A DNA stretch of 64,000 nt from positions 1,240,001 through 1,304,000 of the forward strand of contig NZ_AP027081.1 of NCBI RefSeq assembly GCF_030295425.1, read 5' to 3'. A model generated the notes under the pieces. It had not been told where the DNA came from and did not search any database. It saw nothing but the letters and a program-made list of their open reading frames with translations. Both the position numbers and the translations under genes were made by a program. Shown piece by piece: positions 1 to 7,215 of this stretch; the stretch's first letter is position 1; each line of letters opens with the position of its first letter. Source of the DNA: Mesoterricola sediminis. GTDB taxonomy: Bacteria; Acidobacteriota; Holophagae; Holophagales; Holophagaceae.

Positions 1-106
1 CCCGGTCGATGCCCTTGAGGAACTGCTTGGGCATGATGACGTCGGTGTCGACGTTGGCCGCGGGAAGGGGGGCGGCGATGCCGGTGAGGCGGATGAGGGG
101 TTCCAT
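1..106 (-). CDS. leuD: 3-isopropylmalate dehydratase small subunit, 5' part only
   Basis: The first 35 codons are visible and the gene runs off the left edge of the window. The peptide begins MEPLIRLTGIAAPLP and contains NVDTDVIMPKQFLKG, the conserved N-terminal segment of LeuD. With LeuC it forms the cytoplasmic isomerase that converts 2-isopropylmalate to 3-isopropylmalate in leucine biosynthesis. The ATG lies two bases after the leuC stop, so the two are co-transcribed and probably translationally coupled. The identification is firm from context and motif, although about four fifths of the protein is missing here. Confidence 0.9.
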   Translation of the reverse strand, partial: MEPLIRLTGIAAPLPAANVDTDVIMPKQFLKGIDR

Positions 107-108
107 GC

Positions 109-1521
109 TCAGGCCTCCAGGGCGCGGACGTCGCAGATGCGGCCGGCCACGGCTGCCGCCGCCACCATGGCGGGGCTCATGAGGTGGGTGCGGGCGCCGG
201 GTCCCTGGCGCCCCTCGAAATTGCGGTTGGTGCTGGAGGCGCAGCGGTCCCCGGGACCGAGGACATCGTCGTTCATGGCCAGGCACATGGAACAGCCGGA
301 CTGGCGCCATGAAAAGCCCGCCGCCCGGAAGATATCCGCCAGCCCTTCCGCCTCGGCCTGGGCCCGGACCCGGGTGGAGCCCGGCACCACGATGGCCTGG
401 ACGCCCGGGGCCACCCGGCGCCCCCGCAGGACCTGGGCGGCGGAGCGCAGGTCCTCGATGCGCGCGTTGGTGCAGGAGCCGATGAAGGCGTGGGACACCG
501 GGATGGCGGCCAGCGGCGTGCCGGGGGCCAGGCCCATGTAGGCCAGGGCCCGCTCCATGCCCCGCCGCTTCACGGGATCCGGTTCCGTGGCGGGATCGGG
601 GACGGCCCCGTCCACGGCCTCCGCCTGGTCCGGGCTCGTGCCCCAGGTGACCAGGGGGACGAGGGTAGAGACGTCCAGGCGGGCCTCCCGGTCGAAGGGG
701 GCGTCCGGGTCCGACCGCAGGCCCAGCCAGGCTTCCGCCGCCGCCTCCCACAGGGCGCCCGTGGGCGCGCCGGGACGGCCCCGCAGGTAGTCCAGCACCT
801 GGGCGTCCGGGGCCACCAGGGCGCCCCGCGCCCCGGCCTCCACGATCATGTTGCAGAGGGTCATGCGCCCTTCCACGCTCATGGCCTCCACGGCCGGGCC
901 CTGGAACTCCACCGCCGCGCCCGTGGCCCCGTCCGCGCCGATGGCCCGGACGACGCCCATGATGATGTCCTTGGGCGTCACCCCGGGCCCCGGAACCCCG
1001 TCGAGGACGATGCGGAGGGTCCTCAGCCGCCGGTAGGGCAGGGTCTGGGTCGCCAGGTAGTGCTCGATGTCGGAGGTCCCGATCCCGTAGCCGAGGGCCC
1101 CCAGGGCGCCGTACGTGGTGGTGTGGCTGTCGCCCGCGGCCACCACCATGCCGGGCAGGACCCGGCCCTGCTCCGCCATCACCACGTGCTCGATGCCCTG
1201 GTCCGGGCTCATCTGGTCGAAGAGCTCGATGCCGAAGTCGGCGGCGTTCCGTGCGAAATAGGAGGTCTGGAGGGCGGCCCCGGCGTCGGCCATCTCCGGC
1301 ACCCGCGCCGGGGCCGTGGGGTTGACGTGGTCCACCACCATCAGGGCGGAGGAGGGCGACCACACCTTCCGTCCCGCCTCCCGGAGGCCGCTGAAGGCCT
1401 GGGGACTCGTGTACTCGTTGAGGACGGTGCGGTCGACGTAGAGCAGCACGAGGCCGTCGTCGTCGAGAGCGCGCACCGTGTGCGAATCGACGAGCTTGTC
1501 GTAGAGGGTCCTGGGGGTCAT
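109..1521 (-). CDS. leuC: 3-isopropylmalate dehydratase large subunit
   Basis: This 470-residue aconitase-family protein is the large subunit of isopropylmalate isomerase (leucine biosynthesis, cytoplasm). The three 4Fe-4S ligands are visible: Cys350 in GSCTN and Cys410 and Cys413 in GCSMC. The substrate-loop segment RNFEGRQG also fits the family. Length matches the usual 465-470 residues. I chose the ATG at 1521 because it gives MTPRTLYDKLVDSHTV, the standard LeuC N-terminus; the reading frame stays open far upstream but that part does not resemble LeuC. It is followed by leuD after two bases. A LysR regulator is divergent, and the operator-like repeats between them suggest control of leuCD. 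Confidence 0.97.
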   Translation of the reverse strand: MTPRTLYDKLVDSHTVRALDDDGLVLLYVDRTVLNEYTSPQAFSGLREAGRKVWSPSSALMVVDHVNPTAPARVPEMADAGAALQTSYFARNAADFGIELFDQMSPDQGIEHVVMAEQGRVLPGMVVAAGDSHTTTYGALGALGYGIGTSDIEHYLATQTLPYRRLRTLRIVLDGVPGPGVTPKDIIMGVVRAIGADGATGAAVEFQGPAVEAMSVEGRMTLCNMIVEAGARGALVAPDAQVLDYLRGRPGAPTGALWEAAAEAWLGLRSDPDAPFDREARLDVSTLVPLVTWGTSPDQAEAVDGAVPDPATEPDPVKRRGMERALAYMGLAPGTPLAAIPVSHAFIGSCTNARIEDLRSAAQVLRGRRVAPGVQAIVVPGSTRVRAQAEAEGLADIFRAAGFSWRQSGCSMCLAMNDDVLGPGDRCASSTNRNFEGRQGPGARTHLMSPAMVAAAAVAGRICDVRALEA

Positions 1522-1581
1522 GGCGGGCCTTTCGGGAGCGTCGGTCGATCCAGTATCCTGGCCCAGGCCCGGCCCGGGCCA

Positions 1582-1617
1582 ATGCGGATTCCGCATGGCG
1601 GCATGCGGAATCCACAT
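1582..1617. promoter_or_regulatory. tandem LysR-type operator between leuC and the regulator
   Basis: Two near-identical 15-bp dyads, ATGCGGATTCCGCAT (1582-1596) and ATGCGGAATCCACAT (1603-1617), have centres 21 bp apart, two helical turns on the same DNA face. Each contains a T-N11-A core (TGCGG...CCGCA), the usual LysR-type binding form. They lie in the 132-bp divergent gap between leuC and the LysR gene, the classic place for an autoregulated LysR operator. The function is inferred; the repeats are seen directly. Confidence 0.65.
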
Positions 1618-1653
1618 GGAAGCCGACGTTTTAACACCCATTTCGGATCCCCC

Positions 1654-2553
1654 ATGGAATTCACCTGGCTCGACGATTTCCTCGCCCTGGCGGAAACGGG
1701 CCACTTCTCCCGGGCCGCCGAGCGCAGGAACCTCACCCAGCCGGCCTTCAGCCGACGGATCCAGGCGCTGGAGGACTGGGTGGGCGCGCCCCTCTTCCAT
1801 CGGGATGCGCGCCCCGTGGCCCTCACGGAGGCCGGGGAGCGCTTCCGGCCCGCCGCGGAGGAGGCGCTGGGCGCCCTGGCCCGGGGGCGGACCGAGGCCC
1901 GGGAGGCGGGGGGCGCCGCCGCGGCCACCCTCCGCTTCGCCGCCACCCACGCCCTGAGCCTCACCTTCCTGCCGGCCTGGCTTCACACCCTCGAGGCCGA
2001 AGTCCCCCTGGGGCCGGTGCGCCTCATGGCCGACAGCATGGAGGCCTGCGAGCGGATCCTCCTGGCCGGCCAGGCCCACTTCCTCCTCTGCCACCACCAC
2101 GATCGCGCGCCCTCCCGGCTCGACCCGGTTGAATGCCCCTTCCGGGCGCTGGGGACCGATGTCCTGATCCCGGTCTGCGCCCCGGGGCCCGGCGGCGCCC
2201 CGCGCTTCCCGGCGGTTCCGGTCGGGTCCACGCCCGCACCCCACCTGGCCTACGGCCCCGAATCGGGCATGGGGCGCATCCTGGCTGCCGCGGCGCTGCC
2301 CGCGGCCCTGGAACCCGTGTTCACCTCCCGGGTCGCCACCGTGCTGGTCACGGCGGCCCTGGATGGCCGCGGCCTCGCCTGGCTCCCCCTCTCCCTGGCG
2401 CGGGAGCACCTGGAGGCCAGGCGCCTTGTTCGGGCGGGCGACACCTCCTGGGACGTCCCCATGGAAATCCGCATCCACCGGGCCCCCCACGTGTCCCCCG
2501 CCGCGGCGGCCTTCTGGGCCCGTATCGGGGGGACGGCCCAGCCTCCGGCTTGA
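1654..2553 (+). CDS. LysR-family transcriptional regulator, probably of leuCD
   Basis: The 299-residue protein has the family's standard length. The N-terminal winged helix-turn-helix is clear: WLDDFLALAETGHFSRAAE, then LTQPAFSRRIQALED (about residues 4-45). An effector-binding domain follows, with PVGSTPAPHLAYGP and a C-terminal region rich in Leu and Arg. The ATG at 1654 gives the normal short LysR N-terminus. The gene is divergent from leuC across two tandem dyads, so it most likely senses a leucine-pathway intermediate, but the ligand cannot be read from sequence. A PAS protein follows 55 bp downstream on the same strand. Confidence 0.88.
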   Translation: MEFTWLDDFLALAETGHFSRAAERRNLTQPAFSRRIQALEDWVGAPLFHRDARPVALTEAGERFRPAAEEALGALARGRTEAREAGGAAAATLRFAATHALSLTFLPAWLHTLEAEVPLGPVRLMADSMEACERILLAGQAHFLLCHHHDRAPSRLDPVECPFRALGTDVLIPVCAPGPGGAPRFPAVPVGSTPAPHLAYGPESGMGRILAAAALPAALEPVFTSRVATVLVTAALDGRGLAWLPLSLAREHLEARRLVRAGDTSWDVPMEIRIHRAPHVSPAAAAFWARIGGTAQPPA

Positions 2554-2608
2554 ACTTCCCGGGCGCGGCTCTATCCTGGCAGGGACCCTTCTCCAGACCA
2601 GGTGCGCC

Positions 2609-3211
2609 ATGGATCGCCGTCCCCAGCCCAGCCCCGACGAGTACCGGCTCCTGGTGGAGCAGTCGCCCATCCTCATCTGGCGGGCCGGACAGGACGGCCT
2701 CTGCGACTACTTCAACGCCCGCTGGCTGGCCTTCACCGGCCGGACGATGGACCAGGAACGCGGCAACGGCTGGGCGGAAGGCGTCCATCCCGACGACCTG
2801 GAGCGCTGCGTGGCGTACTACCTGGACCACTTCGGGCGGCGGGAGGTCTTCGAAATGGAGTACCGCCTGCGCCGGCACGACGGGGCCTGGCGGTGGATCT
2901 TCGACCGCGGCGCCCCGGTCTTCGACCCGGCCACGGGGGCCTTCCTCGGCTACATCGGCTCCTGCGTGGACGTGACCGAGCGGGTCGAGGCCCAGGAGGC
3001 CCTCCTCCGGGCCAAGGAGCAGCAGATCCGCACCCTCCAGGGCCTGCTGCCCATCTGCATGATGTGCAAGCGGATCAAGGACGAGGACGGGACCTGGGAG
3101 GTCCTGGAGACCTACATTTCGGACCATTCCGCCGCCGACTTCAGCCACGGCCTCTGCCCGGAGTGCTACCCGAAGTACCTGGACCTGGCCCTCCGGGAGA
3201 TCGGAGGCTGA
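2609..3211 (+). CDS. PAS-domain protein with Cys-rich C-terminal tail
   Basis: The 200-residue protein has a PAS fold at about residues 8-130 (LLVEQSPILIWRAG near the start, then a PAC segment with MEYRLRRHDGAWRWIFDRG and DVTERVEAQEAL). A short coiled linker (LLRAKEQQIRTLQGLLP) and a compact tail with PICMMCKRIKDEDG, FSHGLCPECYPKY follow. The Cys-x2-Cys...Cys-x2-Cys tail is seen after PAS or receiver domains in environmental bacteria, where it replaces a kinase; it may bind metal or haem-type iron, but this is inference. There is no kinase, GGDEF or HTH output, so it would act through a partner. Start ATG 2609 is preceded by the end of the LysR gene. Confidence 0.75.
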   Translation: MDRRPQPSPDEYRLLVEQSPILIWRAGQDGLCDYFNARWLAFTGRTMDQERGNGWAEGVHPDDLERCVAYYLDHFGRREVFEMEYRLRRHDGAWRWIFDRGAPVFDPATGAFLGYIGSCVDVTERVEAQEALLRAKEQQIRTLQGLLPICMMCKRIKDEDGTWEVLETYISDHSAADFSHGLCPECYPKYLDLALREIGG

Positions 3212-3283
3212 GCGGGCTGCACCCGTGCAGCGTCCGCAAAGTTGCCTGAATCATCCGGGGGGAGCGGCCGCTGCACTTCCATC

Positions 3284-3346
3284 GGGGGCATAGCCCCCTA
3301 TGGCGTCGGGAAGGCAGTGCCTTCCCGACTGTCGCCCCCTGGGGGC
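3284..3346. repeat. cluster of extragenic hairpins
   Basis: Three perfect inverted repeats sit side by side: GGGGGC-ATA-GCCCCC (3284-3298), a 12-bp stem with one-base spacer (3305-3329, GTCGGGAAGGCA and its complement), and GCCCCC-T-GGGGGC (3334-3346). They follow the PAS gene and could stop transcription, but no T-tract follows. The arrangement looks like REP/BIME-type extragenic palindromes. Confidence 0.6.
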
Positions 3347-3366
3347 CCCATGCCGGGCCCCCAGAC

Positions 3367-3428
3367 CCCCGGCAAGTGCCGCGCCCATTGCGTATGGATT
3401 ATCCAAGAGGCTTGGCGGACGCGGCACT
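3367..3428. repeat. dispersed repeat R1, copy 1
   Basis: About 62 bp are roughly 85% alike, counted by eye, to 40669-40730; shared segments include GGCGGACGCGGCAC and GATCCAAG-like blocks. The copy ends exactly at the CTAG where IS copy 1 is inserted. At the other locus R1 is directly followed by repeat R2. No protein is encoded. It is probably the end of a decayed insertion element. Confidence 0.55.
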
Positions 3429-3430
3429 AG

Positions 3431-4449
3431 GGTGTGTTCGTAATCTAGGATAGTAATGGCTAATGCCCATCCGTGCCGGAGCATGGAGGAGCTGGAATAG
3501 TGAGTCTGTGCTGCAGTGCCTGATGGCGCCGCGCATTCGCAGCATCCTATTGGTACGCGGAGGCGCGGAGGATCAATGAGGATCCGGAACGCTTGTCACC
3601 CTCCGCTCATAGCCTCAGCCAGATCACGATGCAGGCCAAAGCCACCTGGGCTGAGAAACTTCGCGCCGTTTTGTCGAACCTGGTGGCCAGCGCCCTGAAC
3701 TGTTTGAGCTTGGCGAACCCATGCTCGATGGCATGGCGGGCCTTGTATAGGTGTGAGTCCCAGGCCGCCGGATTCTTGCGCCGGGGATGAGGTGGGATGA
3801 CGGCTGTCGCACCCATGGCCTCGATCGCCTTCCTTACCGGGTTCCCATCGTAGGCCCGATCTCCGAACACGTACTCTGCCTGCCAACCGCACAGCAATCC
3901 TTCAGCAGACCGGCTTTCATGGGCTTGCCCCGGAGTGACCAGGAAATCCAAAGGATTACCGTGGGCATCGCAGATCAAATGGATCTTGGTCGAGCATCCA
4001 CCCCGAGATCGTCCGAGCGCCTGGTTCCAGAGCCCCCCCTTTTGCCTGCTGAAGGTTGATGAGCGCGAAGGATGGTGCCATCCAGCATGACCCACTCCAG
4101 GTCGGCTTCCTTGCGCAGGAACTCCAGGATCCTTTGCCACACGCCGCGCTTGGTCCAGGCCTCAAATCGCGTGTACACGCTTGTCCAAGGTCCAAATTCC
4201 TCCGGCAGGTCCCTCCACGGCGCCCCAGTCCTGTGCCTCCACAGGATCGCCTCCACCATGGGACGGTTGGGGTGACGGGATCGCCCCATCCCTCCACGCT
4301 CTGGCGGAAGGAGCGGTTCAAGCTTTGCCCACATGGCATCGGTCAGGAAACTTCTCGGCATCGTTACCCCAGGAAAATTCGTGGTGTACGAGCCTTTACG
4401 TATGAGTACAAGTTAACTATTTATCTAATCTATAGATTCCGAACACAGC
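3431..4449 (-). mobile_element. IS5-family (IS427-type) insertion sequence, copy 1
   Basis: This 1019-bp element is flanked by the 4-bp direct repeat CTAG (3427-3430 and 4450-4453). Its terminal inverted repeats read GGTGTGTTCGTAATCTA and GCTGTGTTCGGAATCTA inward. It carries one transposase split over two overlapping frames on the minus strand. It is nearly identical to copies at 20364 and 63269, so it moved recently. It differs from copy 2 mainly by lacking 310 bp between the transposase gene and the distal end. It separates an R1 repeat from the isochorismatase gene, whose start is only 20 bp past the target duplication. Confidence 0.93.
3607..4361 (-). CDS. IS5-family DDE transposase, two frames joined by -1 frameshift
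   Basis: OrfA (4361-3975) begins MPRSFLTDAMWAKLEPLLPP, the IS5/IS427 N-terminal domain, and holds the first catalytic Asp in VMLDGTILRAHQ. OrfB (to 3607) carries the second Asp in GDRAYDG and the Glu in HAIEHGFAKLKQFR. The frames overlap at an A4G7 run (complement at 4033-4043), where a -1 slip fuses ...SAGKRG to GLWNQALGRSRGG, restoring an unbroken DDE transposase of about 250 residues. This is the normal expression mode of the group. It appears intact, with one residue difference near the N-terminus (Ser for Arg at position 4) from copies 2 and 3. Confidence 0.9.
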
Positions 4450-4472
4450 CTAGAATGGGGGGGGAGGCCGCC

Positions 4473-5063
4473 ATGTCCCTGCTCGATCCCGCCCGCAGCA
4501 TCCTCGTCGTCATCGACCTCCAGGGGAAGCTCGTCCACATGGTCCACCGCCCCTCGCGGGTGCTGGAGACCTCGCGCCGCCTGCTGAAGCTGGCCGACCT
4601 CTTCCAGGTGCCAGTGATCCTCACGGAGCAGTATCCCAAGGGGATCGGGCCCACGGAGGCGGGCCTCCGCGACCTGTTCGAGGGCCTGACGACGCCCCGG
4701 TTCCACCTGGAGAAGACGGCCTTCGGGTGCTGCGGGGATCCGTCCTTCGAAAGCCTCCTCGCCCAGGCCCGGCCCGGGCTGGAGCCCGCCCGCAGGCAGG
4801 TGGTCATCGCGGGCATCGAGGCCCATGTGTGCGTGCTCCAGACGGTGCTGGAGCTGCTGGCTTCCGGCCATGAGGTCCACGTGTGCTGGGACGCGGTCAG
4901 CGGCCGCGGCGAGGAGCACCGGCGCCACGCCCTGGAGCGCATGGCCACCGCCGGCGCCACCCTCACCAACCATGAATCCGTGGCCTTCGAGTGGGCCCGG
5001 ACCAAGGATCACCCCGCCTTCAAGGCCCTGTCCGCCCTCCTGAAGGAAGGCCAGCCCGAGTAA
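4473..5063 (+). CDS. isochorismatase-family cysteine hydrolase
   Basis: The 196-residue cytoplasmic hydrolase shows the isochorismatase triad: Asp in ILVVIDLQGKL, Lys in HLEKTAFGCC and the nucleophilic Cys in GIEAHVCVLQT, with the family's cis-peptide-type segment before the Cys. The length is typical of YcaC/nicotinamidase-like members, but no residues allow a substrate to be named. A GGGGGGGAGG ribosome site precedes the ATG at 4473. IS copy 1 ends 24 bp upstream of the ATG, so the native promoter has probably been displaced. The FUSC gene follows after 9 bp and is likely co-transcribed. Confidence 0.85.
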   Translation: MSLLDPARSILVVIDLQGKLVHMVHRPSRVLETSRRLLKLADLFQVPVILTEQYPKGIGPTEAGLRDLFEGLTTPRFHLEKTAFGCCGDPSFESLLAQARPGLEPARRQVVIAGIEAHVCVLQTVLELLASGHEVHVCWDAVSGRGEEHRRHALERMATAGATLTNHESVAFEWARTKDHPAFKALSALLKEGQPE

Positions 5064-5072
5064 GATCTACCC

Positions 5073-7211
5073 ATGGACATGGGCAGTCAGGCCGGGCGCT
5101 TCGCGGCCCGGGAGTGGATGGATCCGTCGGCGACCCGGGCGCTGAGGGCGACCGCTGCCTTCATGCTGCCCCTGGTCCTGGTGCCCCTGGGCCTCCTCCG
5201 GGTGAACGACGCCGTGATGGCCTCCTTCGCCGGCCATGCGGTCCTCTGCCTGGACGTGAAGGGCGCCTATGCCTTGCGCCTCCTGCTCCTGGGCGGCCTG
5301 TCCGTGGTGTTCACGGGCTCCACCTGGCTGGGGGCGATGGTGGCGCCGGACGTGCGCCTGGCGGTCCTGGCCACGGGCCTCATCGCCCTGGGAGCGGGGG
5401 CCTGGCGCCACGGCCTGGGCGAATACGGGCCCCCGGCCGCCTCCACCTCGGCCCTGCTCTTCTTCCTGGGCCTCGGATCGGCCGGCCCCGCCGATCCCCC
5501 CCTGCGCCTGGCGGCGGCCACCCTGGCCGGGTGTGTGGGCGGGATCGCCGTCCTGGCCGCCTCCTGGCCCTTCCTCGCCCAGCATCCCCTCCGACGCCCC
5601 GTGGCCCTCTGCTGGACGGCCCTCAGCGCCCTGGCCGAGGCGCTCCCGCCCGTGGAGGGGGGCGACCCCGTCCAGCGGCAGGTCAAGATCCAGGCGGCGG
5701 AGCACGGGCTCCGGGAGGCCCTGGACCAGGCGAAGCAGGTGCTGGAGGGGGCCAGGGGCGGCTCGGCCCGGCCCATGGTCAAGGAACTGGAGGCCCTCCG
5801 GCGGACGGCGGCTGAATTGGCCGTCCGGCTCGTGGCCCTCCACCCCACCCTCGACCGGCTCCTGGAACCCCCCGGCCCGGGCCCCCTCGCGGCGGGGTTC
5901 TCCGCCTTCCTGGGCTCCCTGGTGAACCTCGGCCGCTCCGTGGGCCTGGCCACCGTCTCCCATCAGAGCGGCCACCTCTCCCGGTTCGAGGTCCGCCTCA
6001 TGCGGCTCGAGCGACTCACCCAGGTGCTGCGGAAGCGGGCCGCGGCCCGGCTGGGCGGGACCCCCGAGGGGGCCCACCTGGACCGGGTCCTGGGGGACAT
6101 CCTGGACCTCCTTCCCGAGACCCGGACGCGCCTGCGCTCGGCCATGGAGCGCGCCCAGGAGCGGGGCCCCATCTCCTTCGAACTCTTCGACCTCAAGGCC
6201 TGGGCCCTGCGCCCCCTGGCCTCCGCCCTCAACTTCAGCCTCCAGGTGGATCCGGCCCTCGTGCGCTACACCTTCCGCCTGGCGGCCCTGATGATGCCCA
6301 TGACCTTCGCCTGGCAGCACTGGAACCTTCCCCACGGATTCTGGATGCCCCTGTGCGTCATGGTGGTCATCCAGCCCGACTACGGCGCCACGCGGATGCG
6401 GGCGACTCAGCGCGCCGTGGGGACCCTCGCCGGGTGTGCGACCGGCAGCCTCCTGCTTTGGCTGCGCCTGCCCCTGCCGCTCCTCCTGGCGGCCACGGCC
6501 CTCACTTGCTGGGCCTTCACCTTCTTCCTCAAGCGCGACTACAAGACGGCCGTCTTCTTCATCACCCTCCTGGTGGTGCTCCAGTTCCAGGCCGCCGGTC
6601 CCGTGACCCTCACCCTGACCCTCCAGCGCATCGGCCTCACCATGGCCGGCTGTCTCATGGCCCTCGTGGGCGCCCTGGCCTTCTGGCCCATGTGGGAGCG
6701 CGACCGCTTCCCGCCCCTCCTGGCGGAGGCCCTGCGAACCCACGCCTTCTTCGCGGACCTGCTCTGCCGGGGGCTGGCGGGGACGCCCGACATCGCACCG
6801 GCCACGGTGCTGAAGGTGAAGCGGCGGTGTCAGCGGGCCAACAGCCTCGTGTTCTCCAGCCTGAACCGCATGGCCGGCGATCCGGAGGTGAAGCAGGAGG
6901 GCATCGAACGGGCCGCCGCCCTCGCCAACCACACCCAGCGGCTGGCCCGGGCCCTCAGCGTGGCCGCCGTCCACTTCGCCCCCGGGGTGCCGCCCATCCC
7001 CGGGCTGGAGGCTACCGCCCGGGCGATCTCGGGGGCCCTGGAGGCCCTGGCCGCCGCCGTGGAGGGGGATCCCAGCCGCCTGGAAGACGCACGCACGGCT
7101 GTGGCCGTCCTGGACCTGCCCCGTCCCGCCGATCCCCATGCCGCCTGGGCCGCCGCCCAGATCGCCCTGGCCGTCAACGAGCTGGACGCCATGCTGGTGG
7201 CCGGGGTCTGA
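5073..7211 (+). CDS. FUSC-family inner-membrane transporter
   Basis: The 712-residue protein has two blocks of transmembrane helices (about residues 28-170 and 410-535) separated by a long soluble helical region and followed by a helical C-terminal domain. This is the duplicated layout of FUSC proteins such as YccS and the aromatic-acid efflux protein AaeB. The second block contains FWMPLCVMVVIQPDYGATRM, the best conserved FUSC signature. Members export organic acids or conjugates. It follows the isochorismatase-type hydrolase by 9 bp, so the pair may degrade and expel a related small acid; that link is inference. An alternative start lies 15 codons downstream. Confidence 0.85.
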   Translation: MDMGSQAGRFAAREWMDPSATRALRATAAFMLPLVLVPLGLLRVNDAVMASFAGHAVLCLDVKGAYALRLLLLGGLSVVFTGSTWLGAMVAPDVRLAVLATGLIALGAGAWRHGLGEYGPPAASTSALLFFLGLGSAGPADPPLRLAAATLAGCVGGIAVLAASWPFLAQHPLRRPVALCWTALSALAEALPPVEGGDPVQRQVKIQAAEHGLREALDQAKQVLEGARGGSARPMVKELEALRRTAAELAVRLVALHPTLDRLLEPPGPGPLAAGFSAFLGSLVNLGRSVGLATVSHQSGHLSRFEVRLMRLERLTQVLRKRAAARLGGTPEGAHLDRVLGDILDLLPETRTRLRSAMERAQERGPISFELFDLKAWALRPLASALNFSLQVDPALVRYTFRLAALMMPMTFAWQHWNLPHGFWMPLCVMVVIQPDYGATRMRATQRAVGTLAGCATGSLLLWLRLPLPLLLAATALTCWAFTFFLKRDYKTAVFFITLLVVLQFQAAGPVTLTLTLQRIGLTMAGCLMALVGALAFWPMWERDRFPPLLAEALRTHAFFADLLCRGLAGTPDIAPATVLKVKRRCQRANSLVFSSLNRMAGDPEVKQEGIERAAALANHTQRLARALSVAAVHFAPGVPPIPGLEATARAISGALEALAAAVEGDPSRLEDARTAVAVLDLPRPADPHAAWAAAQIALAVNELDAMLVAGV

Positions 7212-7215
7212 GGGG

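Noticed and set aside
109-2676. Very long open frames opposite or overlapping real genes (for example the 855-codon frame that includes leuC, and frames over 900 codons opposite fadBA and the tricorn gene)
   Set aside because: High G+C leaves few stop codons in other frames. The translations are Arg/Gly/Pro-rich low complexity without motifs; only the parts matching known families were kept.
3212-3366. Possible CRISPR array in the hairpin cluster
   Set aside because: The hairpins differ from one another and there are no regular direct repeats with unique spacers of equal length.
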